Positions 1-6,531 are shown, numbered from the stretch's first letter. The stretch: DNA of 24,378 nucleotides from Lachnospiraceae bacterium UBA7060 (GCA_002493835.1 DLAA01000075.1:1-24378), one strand, 5' to 3'. The notes: a model not told the origin generated them from the sequence alone. Program-made: numbers and translations.

Positions 1-613
1 AGGTTACATCAGAGCAAAATACTTCCTAATGTCAAGATAGGAACAACAAAAAAATTTCAAATGCAAAAAGATGTTAATAGATGCAAAATGCCGAAACTCC
101 TTGTAAATACAGGCTTTTTCCGACCCCTATCTCTCCCTAAAGGTTCCATATCAGCCAAATAACTTTCTACATCTATTGATAATTCGCTTTTCTTCATTCC
201 ATCCTCTGGACGGAATCTTTTTTTGTTTCTGCTCACTTCTTTGCTCAAATTTATAGAGAACATTTATCGTAAAAAATGCAACTATTACGCAAAACCTGCT
301 TTTCACTCACTCCGCACCGAAAAGTCAGTTTTGGGGCAAAGTGTGTCTGCTCCTCCCAAAAAGATGCACTCCAAAAATTCGATAGATTTTTTGTGAATTT
401 TGATGAAAATAATCTCTCCCGGAAATCCTTACACAATTTCCTCTCTCCATGTTGTTTTCTAATCGAAAAAAGATGCAATACTGCCACCCCAAAGATGTAT
501 CCCGCCAAAACAAAATGAATCCCTCAACCAACATTGAATAAGCTCAATGCTGATTAAGGGATTACCACTTTTTACGAACTATATTTGCACGTTATCTTGA
601 CCAAAGATGCACT
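1..613. other. Gene-poor end region with AAAGATGCA-like repeats
   Basis: No convincing gene is seen here. Short open frames on both strands (57-263 minus, 276-518 plus) lack ribosome binding sites and recognisable motifs. The stretch is AT-rich and repeats the word AAAGATGCA or close variants near 65-85, 271-280, 358-368, 469-477, 491-499 and 603-611. The copies at 358-368 and 603-611 share the longer context CCAAA..GATGCACT. The last copy starts three bases beyond the end of the recombinase stop codon. A terminator hairpin lies at 518-563. Being gene-poor, repeat-bearing and next to a recombinase gene fits the end of an element or a recombinase-binding region, but that is inference. Confidence 0.45.
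518..563 (-). terminator. Terminator of the 614-2308 recombinase gene
   Basis: Read on the minus strand, two 20-base arms (544-563 and 518-537) pair at every position if G-U wobbles are allowed, around a 6-base loop, and a T-rich tail (CATTTTGTTTTGG) follows. On the plus strand the wobble pairs become A-C mismatches, so the hairpin is built for minus-strand RNA. It sits about 50 bases after the recombinase stop codon. The AATCCCTTAATC outer arm is shared with the hairpins at 3401 and 6164. Confidence 0.8.
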
Positions 614-2308
614 TTATTCTTCTGCTGCCTGACCCTTTTCTTCCTCATTGTTTTTCGGCTTACGTTTCCCTCTGCGCTTCACAGGTTCGCCTTTGGAGAG
701 GTCATAGATGATCACATTATCATTGGGATAAAGCACTCCACGGAAGCTCATAGATGCAGCATCTTCTCCTAAATCTGCCATCTTTCGGGCTGCGGTCAGC
801 AGAGCAGGAACTTTTACAACCACAGCATAATTTTGCTTTTCCTTATCCTTGCTGAACTCTACTGCGTTTTTTGTGTTCTCTTTGCACGGTTGAATGGCGA
901 TCTGCCTTGTGGCCGCATTAGTGAGCATCCGGACATAAGAAGGATACCCCAATTCAACCGCTGTTGCCTTGTTGAACTTCAAATTCGTTGAAGTCAGCGT
1001 CATTACGGAGTCCCCCGTAGACTGCTCCAGCTCTACAACCTCAAATCCCTCTAAAACTGCTAATTCTGACATAATCATTTCCTCGCTTTCCTTATTCTCT
1101 GTAATACTGTTTTCTGTAACTACTGTTTCTTCCCCCAGAACCTTTTTACTGGCGGTCAATAATCGGGTCAGGGACACAACCTTCCAATCTCCGCTGATGG
1201 AGATAAATCCTTTCAACAAGCCGGTTCGCACAGGCATCAGGCGCTGTTGTTCCCGCCGTTTCCACTTCTGCCAGCTCTGCTTTTCCAGAAGCTCCTGTGC
1301 TTTGTCCCACATTTCCCGGCTGACGATGGCATCATGGTGATCAGCAATGTAATACTGCTCTGCTTCACCCTCGTTCGGTTTGGATACATGGCTGAGATAA
1401 TCCACCGTGATCGTCTTTTGCATCAGAACATCTCCGCAATACTTCTCATTACGAAGGATATTTCGGACGGAATTTCCTGACCAGTCATTCCCATACACGG
1501 TTTTCAGCCCAAGGCCGTTCAGTCTGATAGCGATCAGGCTGGGATGAACGCCCTGCACAAAGCTCTTATAGATGGTTCTGACGATCTCTGCTTCCTGGGC
1601 AACGATGACCATATTGCCATCTTCATCCTTGTCATACCCCAGCAATCCCGATGTTGGAATCTTCTGTGTGCCGCTTTTCATACGGTTCTTGATTGCCCAT
1701 CGGATGTTGGCAGAAATGCTCCTGGATTCTTCCTGCGCAATGGAAGCCATCAGGCTCAGCACCATATCGGTTTTTTCATCCAGAGAATAGAGCCGCTCCT
1801 TCTCAAAATAAATCTCCACAGGTGTTTTCAAAGCCTTGAGATTTCGGATGGTGGTCAGACAGTCAACTGTATTTCTCGCAAATCTGCTGATGGACTTGGT
1901 GATAATCATGTCGATCTTGCCTGCTTCACAATCCGCAATCATCTTCAAGAACTGATCCCGGTGTTTAAGCTGTGTCCCGGTAATGCCCTCGTCAGCATAA
2001 ATACCTGCCAGTACCCAATTCTCATGCGCACCGATGTACTCCGTATAGTGCTGCACCTGCAGCTCATAACTGCTTGACTGCGCTTCCTGGTCGGTACTGA
2101 CACGACAATACGCTGCTACTCTCTTTACCGGTGCTACTTCACCAACGGGTGTTACACCCTTGGTTGCAGGAATGACCTGAACTTCATATTCTCTTTTTGC
2201 CCTGCTGCTTTTCTTCTTTTTGGCTTTGCGCACCTGAACAACAGGTTTCTGCGGCTCCGGGTCAGTGGATGGGTCAGCCATATCCAAATTCTTTTCTTCT
2301 GAATCCAT
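614..2308 (-). CDS. Serine recombinase with an atypical C-terminal domain
   Basis: This is a site-specific DNA recombinase of the resolvase/invertase superfamily, 564 residues. The ATG at 2308 is chosen because AGGGGGTGAG precedes it; an upstream in-frame ATG at 2404 lacks such a site. Residues 1-62 are a charged, lysine-rich extension. The resolvase domain follows, with R69 and the catalytic S71 in YCRVSTD, then DEGITGTQ and the arginine motif SISRFARN. A recombinase domain comes next (GLLGYDKDEDG through LMQKTITVDYL). The family's usual zinc ribbon and coiled coil are missing. Instead, after TGLLKGFISIS, there is a domain of about 170 residues with no CxxC, ending in a basic and acidic tail. 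I do not recognise that domain. The protein resembles recombinases common in Clostridia elements. It is transcribed alone and ends before the strong terminator at 518-563. Recombinase function is near certain; which DNA it moves is unknown. Confidence 0.9.
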   Translation of the reverse strand: MDSEEKNLDMADPSTDPEPQKPVVQVRKAKKKKSSRAKREYEVQVIPATKGVTPVGEVAPVKRVAAYCRVSTDQEAQSSSYELQVQHYTEYIGAHENWVLAGIYADEGITGTQLKHRDQFLKMIADCEAGKIDMIITKSISRFARNTVDCLTTIRNLKALKTPVEIYFEKERLYSLDEKTDMVLSLMASIAQEESRSISANIRWAIKNRMKSGTQKIPTSGLLGYDKDEDGNMVIVAQEAEIVRTIYKSFVQGVHPSLIAIRLNGLGLKTVYGNDWSGNSVRNILRNEKYCGDVLMQKTITVDYLSHVSKPNEGEAEQYYIADHHDAIVSREMWDKAQELLEKQSWQKWKRREQQRLMPVRTGLLKGFISISGDWKVVSLTRLLTASKKVLGEETVVTENSITENKESEEMIMSELAVLEGFEVVELEQSTGDSVMTLTSTNLKFNKATAVELGYPSYVRMLTNAATRQIAIQPCKENTKNAVEFSKDKEKQNYAVVVKVPALLTAARKMADLGEDAASMSFRGVLYPNDNVIIYDLSKGEPVKRRGKRKPKNNEEEKGQAAEE

Positions 2309-2336
2309 GTTCTCACCCCCTTTCTGCGGCAACAAT

Positions 2337-2345
2337 ATTATATCA
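2337..2345 (-). promoter_or_regulatory. Extended -10 promoter of the 614-2308 recombinase
   Basis: The minus strand reads TGATATAAT, a perfect extended -10 element (TGnTATAAT), about 30 bases before the start codon. No good -35 hexamer is seen 17 bases upstream. It follows directly after the terminator at 2379-2418, so the recombinase appears to have its own promoter. Confidence 0.5.
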
Positions 2346-2378
2346 ACCAGAGGAAGGCCCCTATATTGATAGGTAAAA

Positions 2379-2418
2379 GACCGCTGCACAGGTGATATTA
2401 TCACTTGACACAGCGGTC
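2379..2418 (-). terminator. Hairpin terminator after the 2426-2972 gene pair
   Basis: The 8-base arms GACCGCTG and CAGCGGTC (2379-2386 and 2411-2418) enclose an inner hairpin GTGATA..TATCAC. On the minus strand the stem runs into TTTTACC. It lies just past the stop codon at 2426 and separates this pair from the recombinase downstream. Confidence 0.65.
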
Positions 2419-2425
2419 ATTCCTT

Positions 2426-2647
2426 TTACTGCTCATTATGTTCTTTGTACTGCTCCATTACTTGCTTTACAACTCTTTCTGCTTCCTCTCTTGATCTTCT
2501 TCTCGGTCTGCGATGGTACTTCACTATGTACCGAATATATAGATACGCATTGAATACGGCAAGCTGCAGACCCGACCAATAGTAAAGCACATCCAGTTTT
2601 CTTCTAAAACACCACCTCTGAAAGTTCGTTTCTTTTCTACGCTCCAT
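2426..2647 (-). CDS. Small basic protein with one probable membrane segment
   Basis: This 73-residue protein is of unknown function. The ATG at 2647 is chosen because an excellent AGGAGGAG site precedes it; the upstream extension to 2704 would run through the previous gene. The centre (YYWSGLQLAVFNAYLYIRYIV) is hydrophobic and aromatic and could be one membrane-spanning helix. It is followed by a strongly basic patch (KYHRRPRRRSR), then an acidic and basic amphipathic tail (EEAERVVKQVMEQYKEH). The order suggests a membrane-anchored protein with its positive end in the cytoplasm. It starts 16 bases after the upstream gene's stop codon, so the two are probably co-transcribed. I do not recognise the family. 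Confidence 0.65.
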   Translation of the reverse strand: MERRKETNFQRWCFRRKLDVLYYWSGLQLAVFNAYLYIRYIVKYHRRPRRRSREEAERVVKQVMEQYKEHNEQ

Positions 2648-2663
2648 CTCTCCTCCTGCCAGA

Positions 2664-2972
2664 TTACTTCTGGTCGAACATCTCCCTGTTTGCTCCATAG
2701 TCATACATTTTCATGGCAAGAATACGGGTAATCTCATTCATACTGTCAATAATAATATTCACATCCGTGTCCTCCTCGACACCCAGACGTTCACACAGAC
2801 GTACATTGGCATCATAAACACGGCTATACAGTTCACTGCAAGGCTTTCCATCCTCATACTCGTTCTCCACCAGCTTGCTTTCCGGGAACTGCACCTGCTC
2901 CAGATCATAAAGCCCGGTCATCAGCTCATAGATCAACTGCTTCCTCTTTTCGTCCGTCTTAATAATTTCCAT
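2664..2972 (-). CDS. Small conserved acidic protein (possibly DUF6664-like)
   Basis: This 102-residue acidic, mostly helical protein has no membrane segment or catalytic motif that I can see. The ATG at 2972 follows a GAGGGAAG ribosome site. The text (LMTGLYDLEQVQFPESK, YDANVRLCERLGVEED, LAMKMYDYG) resembles small proteins I associate with Clostridia integrative elements, possibly the DUF6664 family. That name is from memory and not verified. The first gene of a two-gene unit, it reads away from the XRE regulator at 3152. Its leader carries a hairpin (arms 2999-3009 and 3036-3045) and a TATAAT box at 3052-3057. A palindromic operator lies just upstream, so it is probably controlled by that regulator. 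Confidence 0.7.
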   Translation of the reverse strand: MEIIKTDEKRKQLIYELMTGLYDLEQVQFPESKLVENEYEDGKPCSELYSRVYDANVRLCERLGVEEDTDVNIIIDSMNEITRILAMKMYDYGANREMFDQK

Positions 2973-3063
2973 AAAACTTCCCTCATTTCGTATAGATTGA
3001 TACCCTGCTGCACCATCGTTTTCTGCCTAACCGTTAGCAGGTATCGTTTCTATTATACACCAT

Positions 3064-3083
3064 TAGGTGAATACATTCACCTA
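3064..3083. promoter_or_regulatory. Palindromic operator between divergent genes
   Basis: The 20-base sequence has two perfect 9-base arms, TAGGTGAAT and ATTCACCTA, around AC. It lies between the minus-strand gene at 2972 and the XRE regulator at 3152. A minus-strand -10 box TATAAT is at 3052-3057 and a plus-strand TATAAT is at 3105-3110. The palindrome covers the -35 area of the minus promoter and lies just upstream of the plus one. Both promoters have poor -35 hexamers, as expected where a bound protein decides activity. The XRE protein beside it is the obvious candidate binder (inference). Confidence 0.6.
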
Positions 3084-3151
3084 TTTTTTAATTTTTTTGC
3101 CTCATATAATTATCTTGTATATTTGTGTCCGCACGAAATGGAGGTAGAGTA

Positions 3152-3352
3152 ATGCTGGATTACAGCCCACTTTGGGAAACGCTGAAGAAACAGGGAAAGT
3201 CCCAGTATGTATTGATAGATAACGGCATTGACAAACGCACCATGGATCAGCTCCGGCATAACCGGAACATCACTGCGCTTACCATGGAAAAGATCTGCCG
3301 CATATTAAATTGCACCCCGAATGATATTCTTGCCTTTAAGGATGAAGTATGA
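3152..3352 (+). CDS. Small XRE/Cro-type transcriptional regulator
   Basis: This 66-residue protein is a single helix-turn-helix domain of the Cro/C1 type, in the short YozG-like group. It has the typical pattern LWETLKKQG, then IDKRTMDQLRHNRNIT, then LTMEKICRILNCTPNDIL. The ATG at 3152 is chosen because GGAGG lies eight bases before it; the ATG at 3140 (inside gaaatggagg) is in another frame. There is no ligand or dimerisation domain beyond the helix-turn-helix. It probably binds the 3064-3083 palindrome and controls itself and the divergent pair at 2426-2972. It converges on the membrane protein gene at 3466-3798, with a shared terminator between. Confidence 0.85.
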   Translation: MLDYSPLWETLKKQGKSQYVLIDNGIDKRTMDQLRHNRNITALTMEKICRILNCTPNDILAFKDEV

Positions 3353-3400
3353 TACCGCTATGGCTGATTTGCTATGGCGGTCTTTCTATTTCACGAAAGA

Positions 3401-3434
3401 AATCCCTTAATCGACTTTTGCCGACTAAGGGATT
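3401..3434. terminator. Terminator hairpin between convergent genes
   Basis: The arms AATCCCTTAATCG (3401-3413) and CGACTAAGGGATT (3422-3434) pair at 12 of 13 positions. The one A-C mismatch becomes a G-U pair on the minus strand, so the stem is better for minus-strand RNA, where TCTTTCG follows. It lies between the XRE gene (plus) and the membrane protein gene (minus) and can serve both. It closely resembles the hairpins at 518-563 and 6164-6207. Confidence 0.65.
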
Positions 3435-3465
3435 ACCTGTCTATCTATCTTCTCCTATTCTCTTC

Positions 3466-3798
3466 TTAGTAAGGGACTCTGTTCCCTGTTCTTCGCATGA
3501 TGGCCGTCCCCACAACATACGCAAGGTAGCCCACCGCTTTGACTGCAGAAATGGCAGCAATCACACAGCCGATCAGCGCACCCATAATCACGTTCAGTGC
3601 CAGGATACCAATTCCCTTTGAAATTTCCCTTCCAATGGGAACCACAAAGAGCATATGGGGAATCCCGAACGGCACACCAAAGACCATGCACAGGCGGAAC
3701 AGGTCAATCTGACCGTCTACCATATAAATACACTTTCCCAATACTGCAATCATCATGAGAGCCACAATCGGAAGGATGCTTTTTCTAACCAGCTTCAT
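3466..3798 (-). CDS. Small membrane protein, DUF6050-like, copy 1
   Basis: This is a 110-residue, very hydrophobic protein with three or four probable membrane helices: about residues 6-27 (ILPIVALMMIAVLG), 34-56 (FRLCMVFGVPFGIP) and 62-100 (GIGILALNVIMGALIGCVIA and onward). A short basic tail (RRTGNR) follows. The ATG at 3798 is preceded by AAAGGAAGTGG; the in-frame upstream ATG at 3834 overlaps the previous gene and has no such site. I associate this text with family DUF6050, function unknown, often on Clostridia mobile elements (from memory). It is the last gene of the parM-parR unit, 19 bases after the ParR-like stop. A second copy lies at 6213-6530; the two share long identical runs such as DGQIDLFRLCMVFGVPFGIP. 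Confidence 0.75.
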   Translation of the reverse strand: MKLVRKSILPIVALMMIAVLGKCIYMVDGQIDLFRLCMVFGVPFGIPHMLFVVPIGREISKGIGILALNVIMGALIGCVIAAISAVKAVGYLAYVVGTAIMRRTGNRVPY

Positions 3799-3817
3799 AA
3801 CTGCCACTTCCTTTCCA

Positions 3818-4216
3818 TCAAATCTGTGTTTCAAACATGGACATTCCGCTCAGAAGCATATCTTCATCAAAATCAAAGTCCACCCCGGTTTCTTCCTCTG
3901 AACAATCCGCATCATCAGAACCCCCTCTCTCCGGGACCTGAGCGGAAATACGCTCCGTCACTTTCTGAATAAAACTTCTATCCTGCAGCAATTCCTCGGT
4001 AATCTGTGATTTCAATGCTTCGATGGACTGACCGGTGTTCTCTACCGGCTCACCGGCATACACGGGGGAGCCGCCTTCTTTGGCTCTAAGCCATGCCTGA
4101 ACCAGCTCCGTCACCAGTGCTGTTTTTGAACGAGGCTGCGATTTCAGATAATCGCAGACCTCCTTCTGATCGGCATTTTCGTCATTGAATAAGAGAACCA
4201 TTCTCGTTCGACCCAT
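3818..4216 (-). CDS. ParR-like DNA-binding partner of ParM
   Basis: This 132-residue protein probably links the centromere DNA to ParM filaments. The N-terminus (RMVLLFNDENADQKEVCDYL, then SKTALVTELVQAWLRAKEGG) fits a ribbon-helix-helix fold: one strand followed by two helices. The C-terminal half is acidic (SDDADCSEEETGVDFDFDED) and ends in a short hydrophobic stretch, as expected of a ParR tail that contacts ParM. The ATG at 4216 is preceded by AAGGGGGCAGG. It starts 12 bases after the parM stop codon, and this parM-then-parR order is standard for type II partition operons. Sequence identity to known ParR proteins is not evident by eye, so the call rests on fold pattern and position. It may also repress the operon by binding the repeats at 5210-5402. 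Confidence 0.65.
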   Translation of the reverse strand: MGRTRMVLLFNDENADQKEVCDYLKSQPRSKTALVTELVQAWLRAKEGGSPVYAGEPVENTGQSIEALKSQITEELLQDRSFIQKVTERISAQVPERGGSDDADCSEEETGVDFDFDEDMLLSGMSMFETQI

Positions 4217-4228
4217 ATGCCTGCCCCC

Positions 4229-5164
4229 TTACTGCTTTTTCTGCCTTGCCTTCACCAGCATGGCATAGCCAATGGCATTTGCCTTAATATCGTCGATAAA
4301 CTCAATGAACTTAAAGTCCGGTGAGGTTTCAATCTGCTCATGCAGTACCTGACTGCCACCGCCCAGGAACACCGTCGGGTTGATTCTGAAATCCAGCACA
4401 TAGGTGTGCAGCTTATTGACAATCCGGTTGAGCCATTCATCCGCCATGCGGTGAACCTCGTCAACTACCTGCTTATCCAGTACCGTCGGCTCGTGCATCA
4501 GCACCTGCTCAACATCGGAAGGTTCAAGCTGCAGCCCGAAGTTCTGCTGAATGGAGTTTGCAATCTCCGACCGGAGAACGGCGATACCCATTCTTTCACT
4601 CACCCGAACCGACAAATCCGGCTGACCTTTACGAATGACCAGCAAATCTACCGTACCATCCCCGATGTCAATGCAGTTCACAGTGCGGTACTGCTTGAAC
4701 AGCGAAGCCTTGTAGCAGAACACAGCAGCGAAATTCTGAGGGCTGACCTGCACATCCTTCAGATAGAAGGTGATCGGAGTGCGGTTGAGCCTAAAACTCA
4801 CCCCATATTTTGCTTCATCCATGAAGTATCGTTTGAATCTGCTGGCCTGCTGGCTGAAATCCGCAGGCGGAACACCCACACCCAACACCACATCTTTTCC
4901 ATTCAGGTTGATCCCCCTGCATTGCGCTTCCTTTGCCAGAAGAAACAAAGTAAGAATGAAGTAATCCTTGTCCGAGGACTTGTCTGACTTGTAGGGCATC
5001 CTGCTCTCGGACAGGGTGTAATACATTCCCTTATACTCCAGAATATCCTCATTCATAAACCGCCCCGGTTCAGATGTATACTTCACCAGACCACAGGGAA
5101 CACACACATTTTCAGACTTCATATTTCCGTTTCCGTGGTCGATACCAAATACCAATTCTGCCAT
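4229..5164 (-). CDS. parM: ParM/StbA-like actin-type segregation ATPase
   Basis: This 311-residue member of the actin/Hsp70 ATPase fold forms filaments that push DNA copies apart. Visible motifs are the phosphate-1 loop GIDHGNGNMK (residues 7-16), the phosphate-2 loop CIDIGDGTVDLLV (164-176) and the adenosine motif VFLGGGSQVL (265-274). The length matches plasmid ParM proteins. The ATG at 5164 follows GGAGGTAACAGT. It is the first gene of a three-gene unit with the ParR-like and DUF6050-like genes, transcribed from the consensus promoter at 5347-5375 through a leader of about 170 bases that carries the repeats. Its presence on an integrating element suggests the excised circle is actively partitioned for some time, as proposed for other conjugative elements carrying partition genes. 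The ATPase call is firm; the partition role is inferred. Confidence 0.88.
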   Translation of the reverse strand: MAELVFGIDHGNGNMKSENVCVPCGLVKYTSEPGRFMNEDILEYKGMYYTLSESRMPYKSDKSSDKDYFILTLFLLAKEAQCRGINLNGKDVVLGVGVPPADFSQQASRFKRYFMDEAKYGVSFRLNRTPITFYLKDVQVSPQNFAAVFCYKASLFKQYRTVNCIDIGDGTVDLLVIRKGQPDLSVRVSERMGIAVLRSEIANSIQQNFGLQLEPSDVEQVLMHEPTVLDKQVVDEVHRMADEWLNRIVNKLHTYVLDFRINPTVFLGGGSQVLHEQIETSPDFKFIEFIDDIKANAIGYAMLVKARQKKQ

Positions 5165-5209
5165 ACTGTTACCTCCATTGTTCGTCTATCTGTCGTTTTT
5201 CGATGGTTT

Positions 5210-5402
5210 ACTTATGTGACACATACGCCAACCGCACCACTCTAAATCACTCACCCGGAAGGCGTTATGTGTCATCTAAGTATCACCACCTTGCCTACTT
5301 TTGTGCCACAACCATTTTCTTAGTTTCACTTTTGTGGTACACCATTATTATATATGTCACAAATGTGGTTGTCAATATTTATTTTGATACTTTTGTAGAT
5401 TT
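5210..5402. repeat. Iteron array, candidate parC-like centromere and operator
   Basis: Copies of an ACTTTTGTGNNACA-like word occur at 5210-5223 (ACTTATGTGACACA), 5297-5310 (ACTTTTGTGCCACA), 5328-5341 (ACTTTTGTGGTACA) and inverted at 5355-5366 (ACATTTGTGACA on the minus strand). Partial copies lie at 5265-5276 and 5389-5402. They surround the parM promoter: the inverted copy sits between its -35 and -10, and the 5389 copy overlaps the -35 area of the divergent XRE promoter. Repeats around the promoter of a parM-parR operon are the hallmark of parC in type II partition systems. The match to that layout is good; binding itself is inferred. Confidence 0.7.
5347..5375 (-). promoter_or_regulatory. 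Consensus promoter of the parM-parR operon
   Basis: The minus strand reads TTGACA (5375-5370), a 17-base spacer, then TATAAT (5352-5347). Both hexamers are perfect sigma-70/sigma-A matches. The spacer contains the inverted repeat copy ACATTTGTGACA, so a protein bound there would block RNA polymerase. Such a strong promoter needs repression, which suggests autoregulation by the ParR-like protein. Confidence 0.88.
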
Positions 5403-5423
5403 TTCTTCGAGATGTGATATACT
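5393..5423 (+). promoter_or_regulatory. Promoter of the 5468 XRE regulator
   Basis: The sequence TGATATACT (5415-5423) is an extended -10 element. TTGTAG at 5393-5398 is a weak -35 with a 19-base spacing. The repeat copy at 5389-5402 overlaps this -35, so the same protein that controls parM could control this gene. It lies 45 bases before the start codon. Confidence 0.6.
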
Positions 5424-5467
5424 ATTAAGATAAGGCCGAAGGTCAATTCAGCAAGGGAGATCAGCCT

Positions 5468-6154
5468 ATGAATATTGGAGATAAAATCCGCTACTTCCGA
5501 ACCGCTCACAAAATGACAGCAGAAACGCTGGCAGAGCTTTCCGGAATCAACATAAGCACCATAAGAAAATACGAACAGGGGGACAGAAACCCCAAGCCAG
5601 ACCAGCTTTTGAAGATTGCTGACGCATTGGGGGTCAGTATCAATACCTTTATGGACTTTGATATTAAGACAGTATCCGACCTTCTCACGCTCATCTTCAA
5701 GATGGACGAACAGCTTCCTCTTAACCTTGAAGCAGAAAAGGACGAAAGCGGAGCATATGACTACCGAACACTCAAGCTATCCTTCCAAAGCGACATTATT
5801 AACCAGAAGCTGCTGACATATATGATGGCTTTGAAAAAACGCAGCCAGTATCTCGCTGAACGGGATCAGTCCATTCCTATGGAGAATGACGAAACCCTTC
5901 TTTCCATTGAGAACAATATTGCAGATTTGCGGAATCACCTGGTCGATGACAGTACAATCATTCAGAAAGACACCAATCCAGCCGCTTCTGCTGACACCGC
6001 ACCGCAATCAGCGGATGCCCTTGATGCTTTCCAGTCCCAGGAACTAAATTCCATGCTACATGATGTTCTGTTCGACTGTTCTGCAAACGAGCTGGAGCTG
6101 ATTATCAGGACAGCCCAGACCATAAAAGACTGCCTGAGAAAGCAGTTAAAATAA
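5468..6154 (+). CDS. XRE-family regulator with a C-terminal extension
   Basis: This 228-residue protein has a classic Cro/C1 helix-turn-helix at residues 4-60: IGDKIRYFRTAHKMTAETLA, SGINISTIRKYEQGDRNP, then LLKIADALGVSINTFMD. The remaining 165 residues are mostly helical and acidic with a low-complexity stretch (TNPAASADTAPQSADALDAF), then a helical end (ELELIIRTAQTIKDCLRKQ) that may dimerise or bind a partner. The start follows AAGGGAGATCAGCCT. It diverges from parM across the repeat array and converges on the second membrane protein gene. A role in switching the element between quiet and mobile states is plausible by analogy with other element-borne XRE proteins; targets are not shown by the sequence. 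Confidence 0.85.
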   Translation: MNIGDKIRYFRTAHKMTAETLAELSGINISTIRKYEQGDRNPKPDQLLKIADALGVSINTFMDFDIKTVSDLLTLIFKMDEQLPLNLEAEKDESGAYDYRTLKLSFQSDIINQKLLTYMMALKKRSQYLAERDQSIPMENDETLLSIENNIADLRNHLVDDSTIIQKDTNPAASADTAPQSADALDAFQSQELNSMLHDVLFDCSANELELIIRTAQTIKDCLRKQLK

Positions 6155-6163
6155 GACATAAAA

Positions 6164-6207
6164 AATCCCATAATCGGTCATCCAATCAGAATGCCGGTTA
6201 TGGGATT
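6164..6207. terminator. Bidirectional terminator between convergent genes
   Basis: The arms AATCCCATAATCGG (6164-6177) and CCGGTTATGGGATT (6194-6207) form a 14-base stem on the plus strand with one G-U pair. The plus tail is ACTTTTTAG and the minus tail is TTTTTTATG, so it can stop transcription from both sides. It ends the XRE gene at 6154 and the recombinase operon at 6213. It is related in sequence to the hairpins at 518 and 3401. Confidence 0.82.
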
Positions 6208-6212
6208 ACTTT

Positions 6213-6530
6213 TTAGACCTTTGCTTTTCTTGCCACTTGGATGATTGCCGCCATCAGATATGCCACAGCCCGGATTAGAACGATTACCGCTATGACACAT
6301 CCAAACATTGCTCCAACAATCGCATTCAGCGCAAGGATACCGATGCCCCTCGATATGCTCCCGCCTATGGGAAGCACAAAGAGCATATACGGAATGCCAA
6401 ACGGCACTCCAAACACCATGCACAACCGGAACAGATCAATCTGTCCGTCTACTATGTAGATATACTGCCCCATCAGGGCAATCAGCAGGATCGCCGCAAT
6501 GGGTAGGATACTTTTCGTCAACAATTTCAT
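6213..6530 (-). CDS. Small membrane protein, DUF6050-like, copy 2
   Basis: This 105-residue protein is a clear paralogue of the one at 3466-3798, with the same three or four hydrophobic segments (ILPIAAILLIALMG, LFRLCMVFGVPFGIPYML, GIGILALNAIVGAMFGCVIAV) and the same start MKLxxKSILP. It is the last gene of the recombinase operon. Its ATG is one base past the stop codon of the recombinase before it (TGATATG), and AAAGGTGTG is the ribosome site, so translation is probably coupled. Being made together with recombinases in one operon and with ParM/ParR in the other suggests a shared service role for mobile DNA at the membrane, but the function is unknown. Confidence 0.75.
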   Translation of the reverse strand: MKLLTKSILPIAAILLIALMGQYIYIVDGQIDLFRLCMVFGVPFGIPYMLFVLPIGGSISRGIGILALNAIVGAMFGCVIAVIVLIRAVAYLMAAIIQVARKAKV

Positions 6531-6531
6531 A

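Noticed and set aside
57..263. 68-codon minus-strand frame with a plausible hydrophilic start (MFSINLSKEVSRNKKRF...)
   Set aside because: The composition is protein-like at first, but there is no ribosome site and no known motif. It may be a remnant of a gene cut by the element end, which cannot be shown here.
276..518. 80-codon plus-strand frame in the repeat region
   Set aside because: It contains several of the AAAGATGCA repeats and has no ribosome site, so repeat structure explains it better than a gene.
1544..2077. 177-codon plus-strand open frame
   Set aside because: Antisense shadow of the resolvase and recombinase domains of the 614-2308 gene.
4340..4987. 215-codon plus-strand open frame
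   Set aside because: Antisense shadow of the ParM-like gene, which has all three nucleotide-binding motifs.
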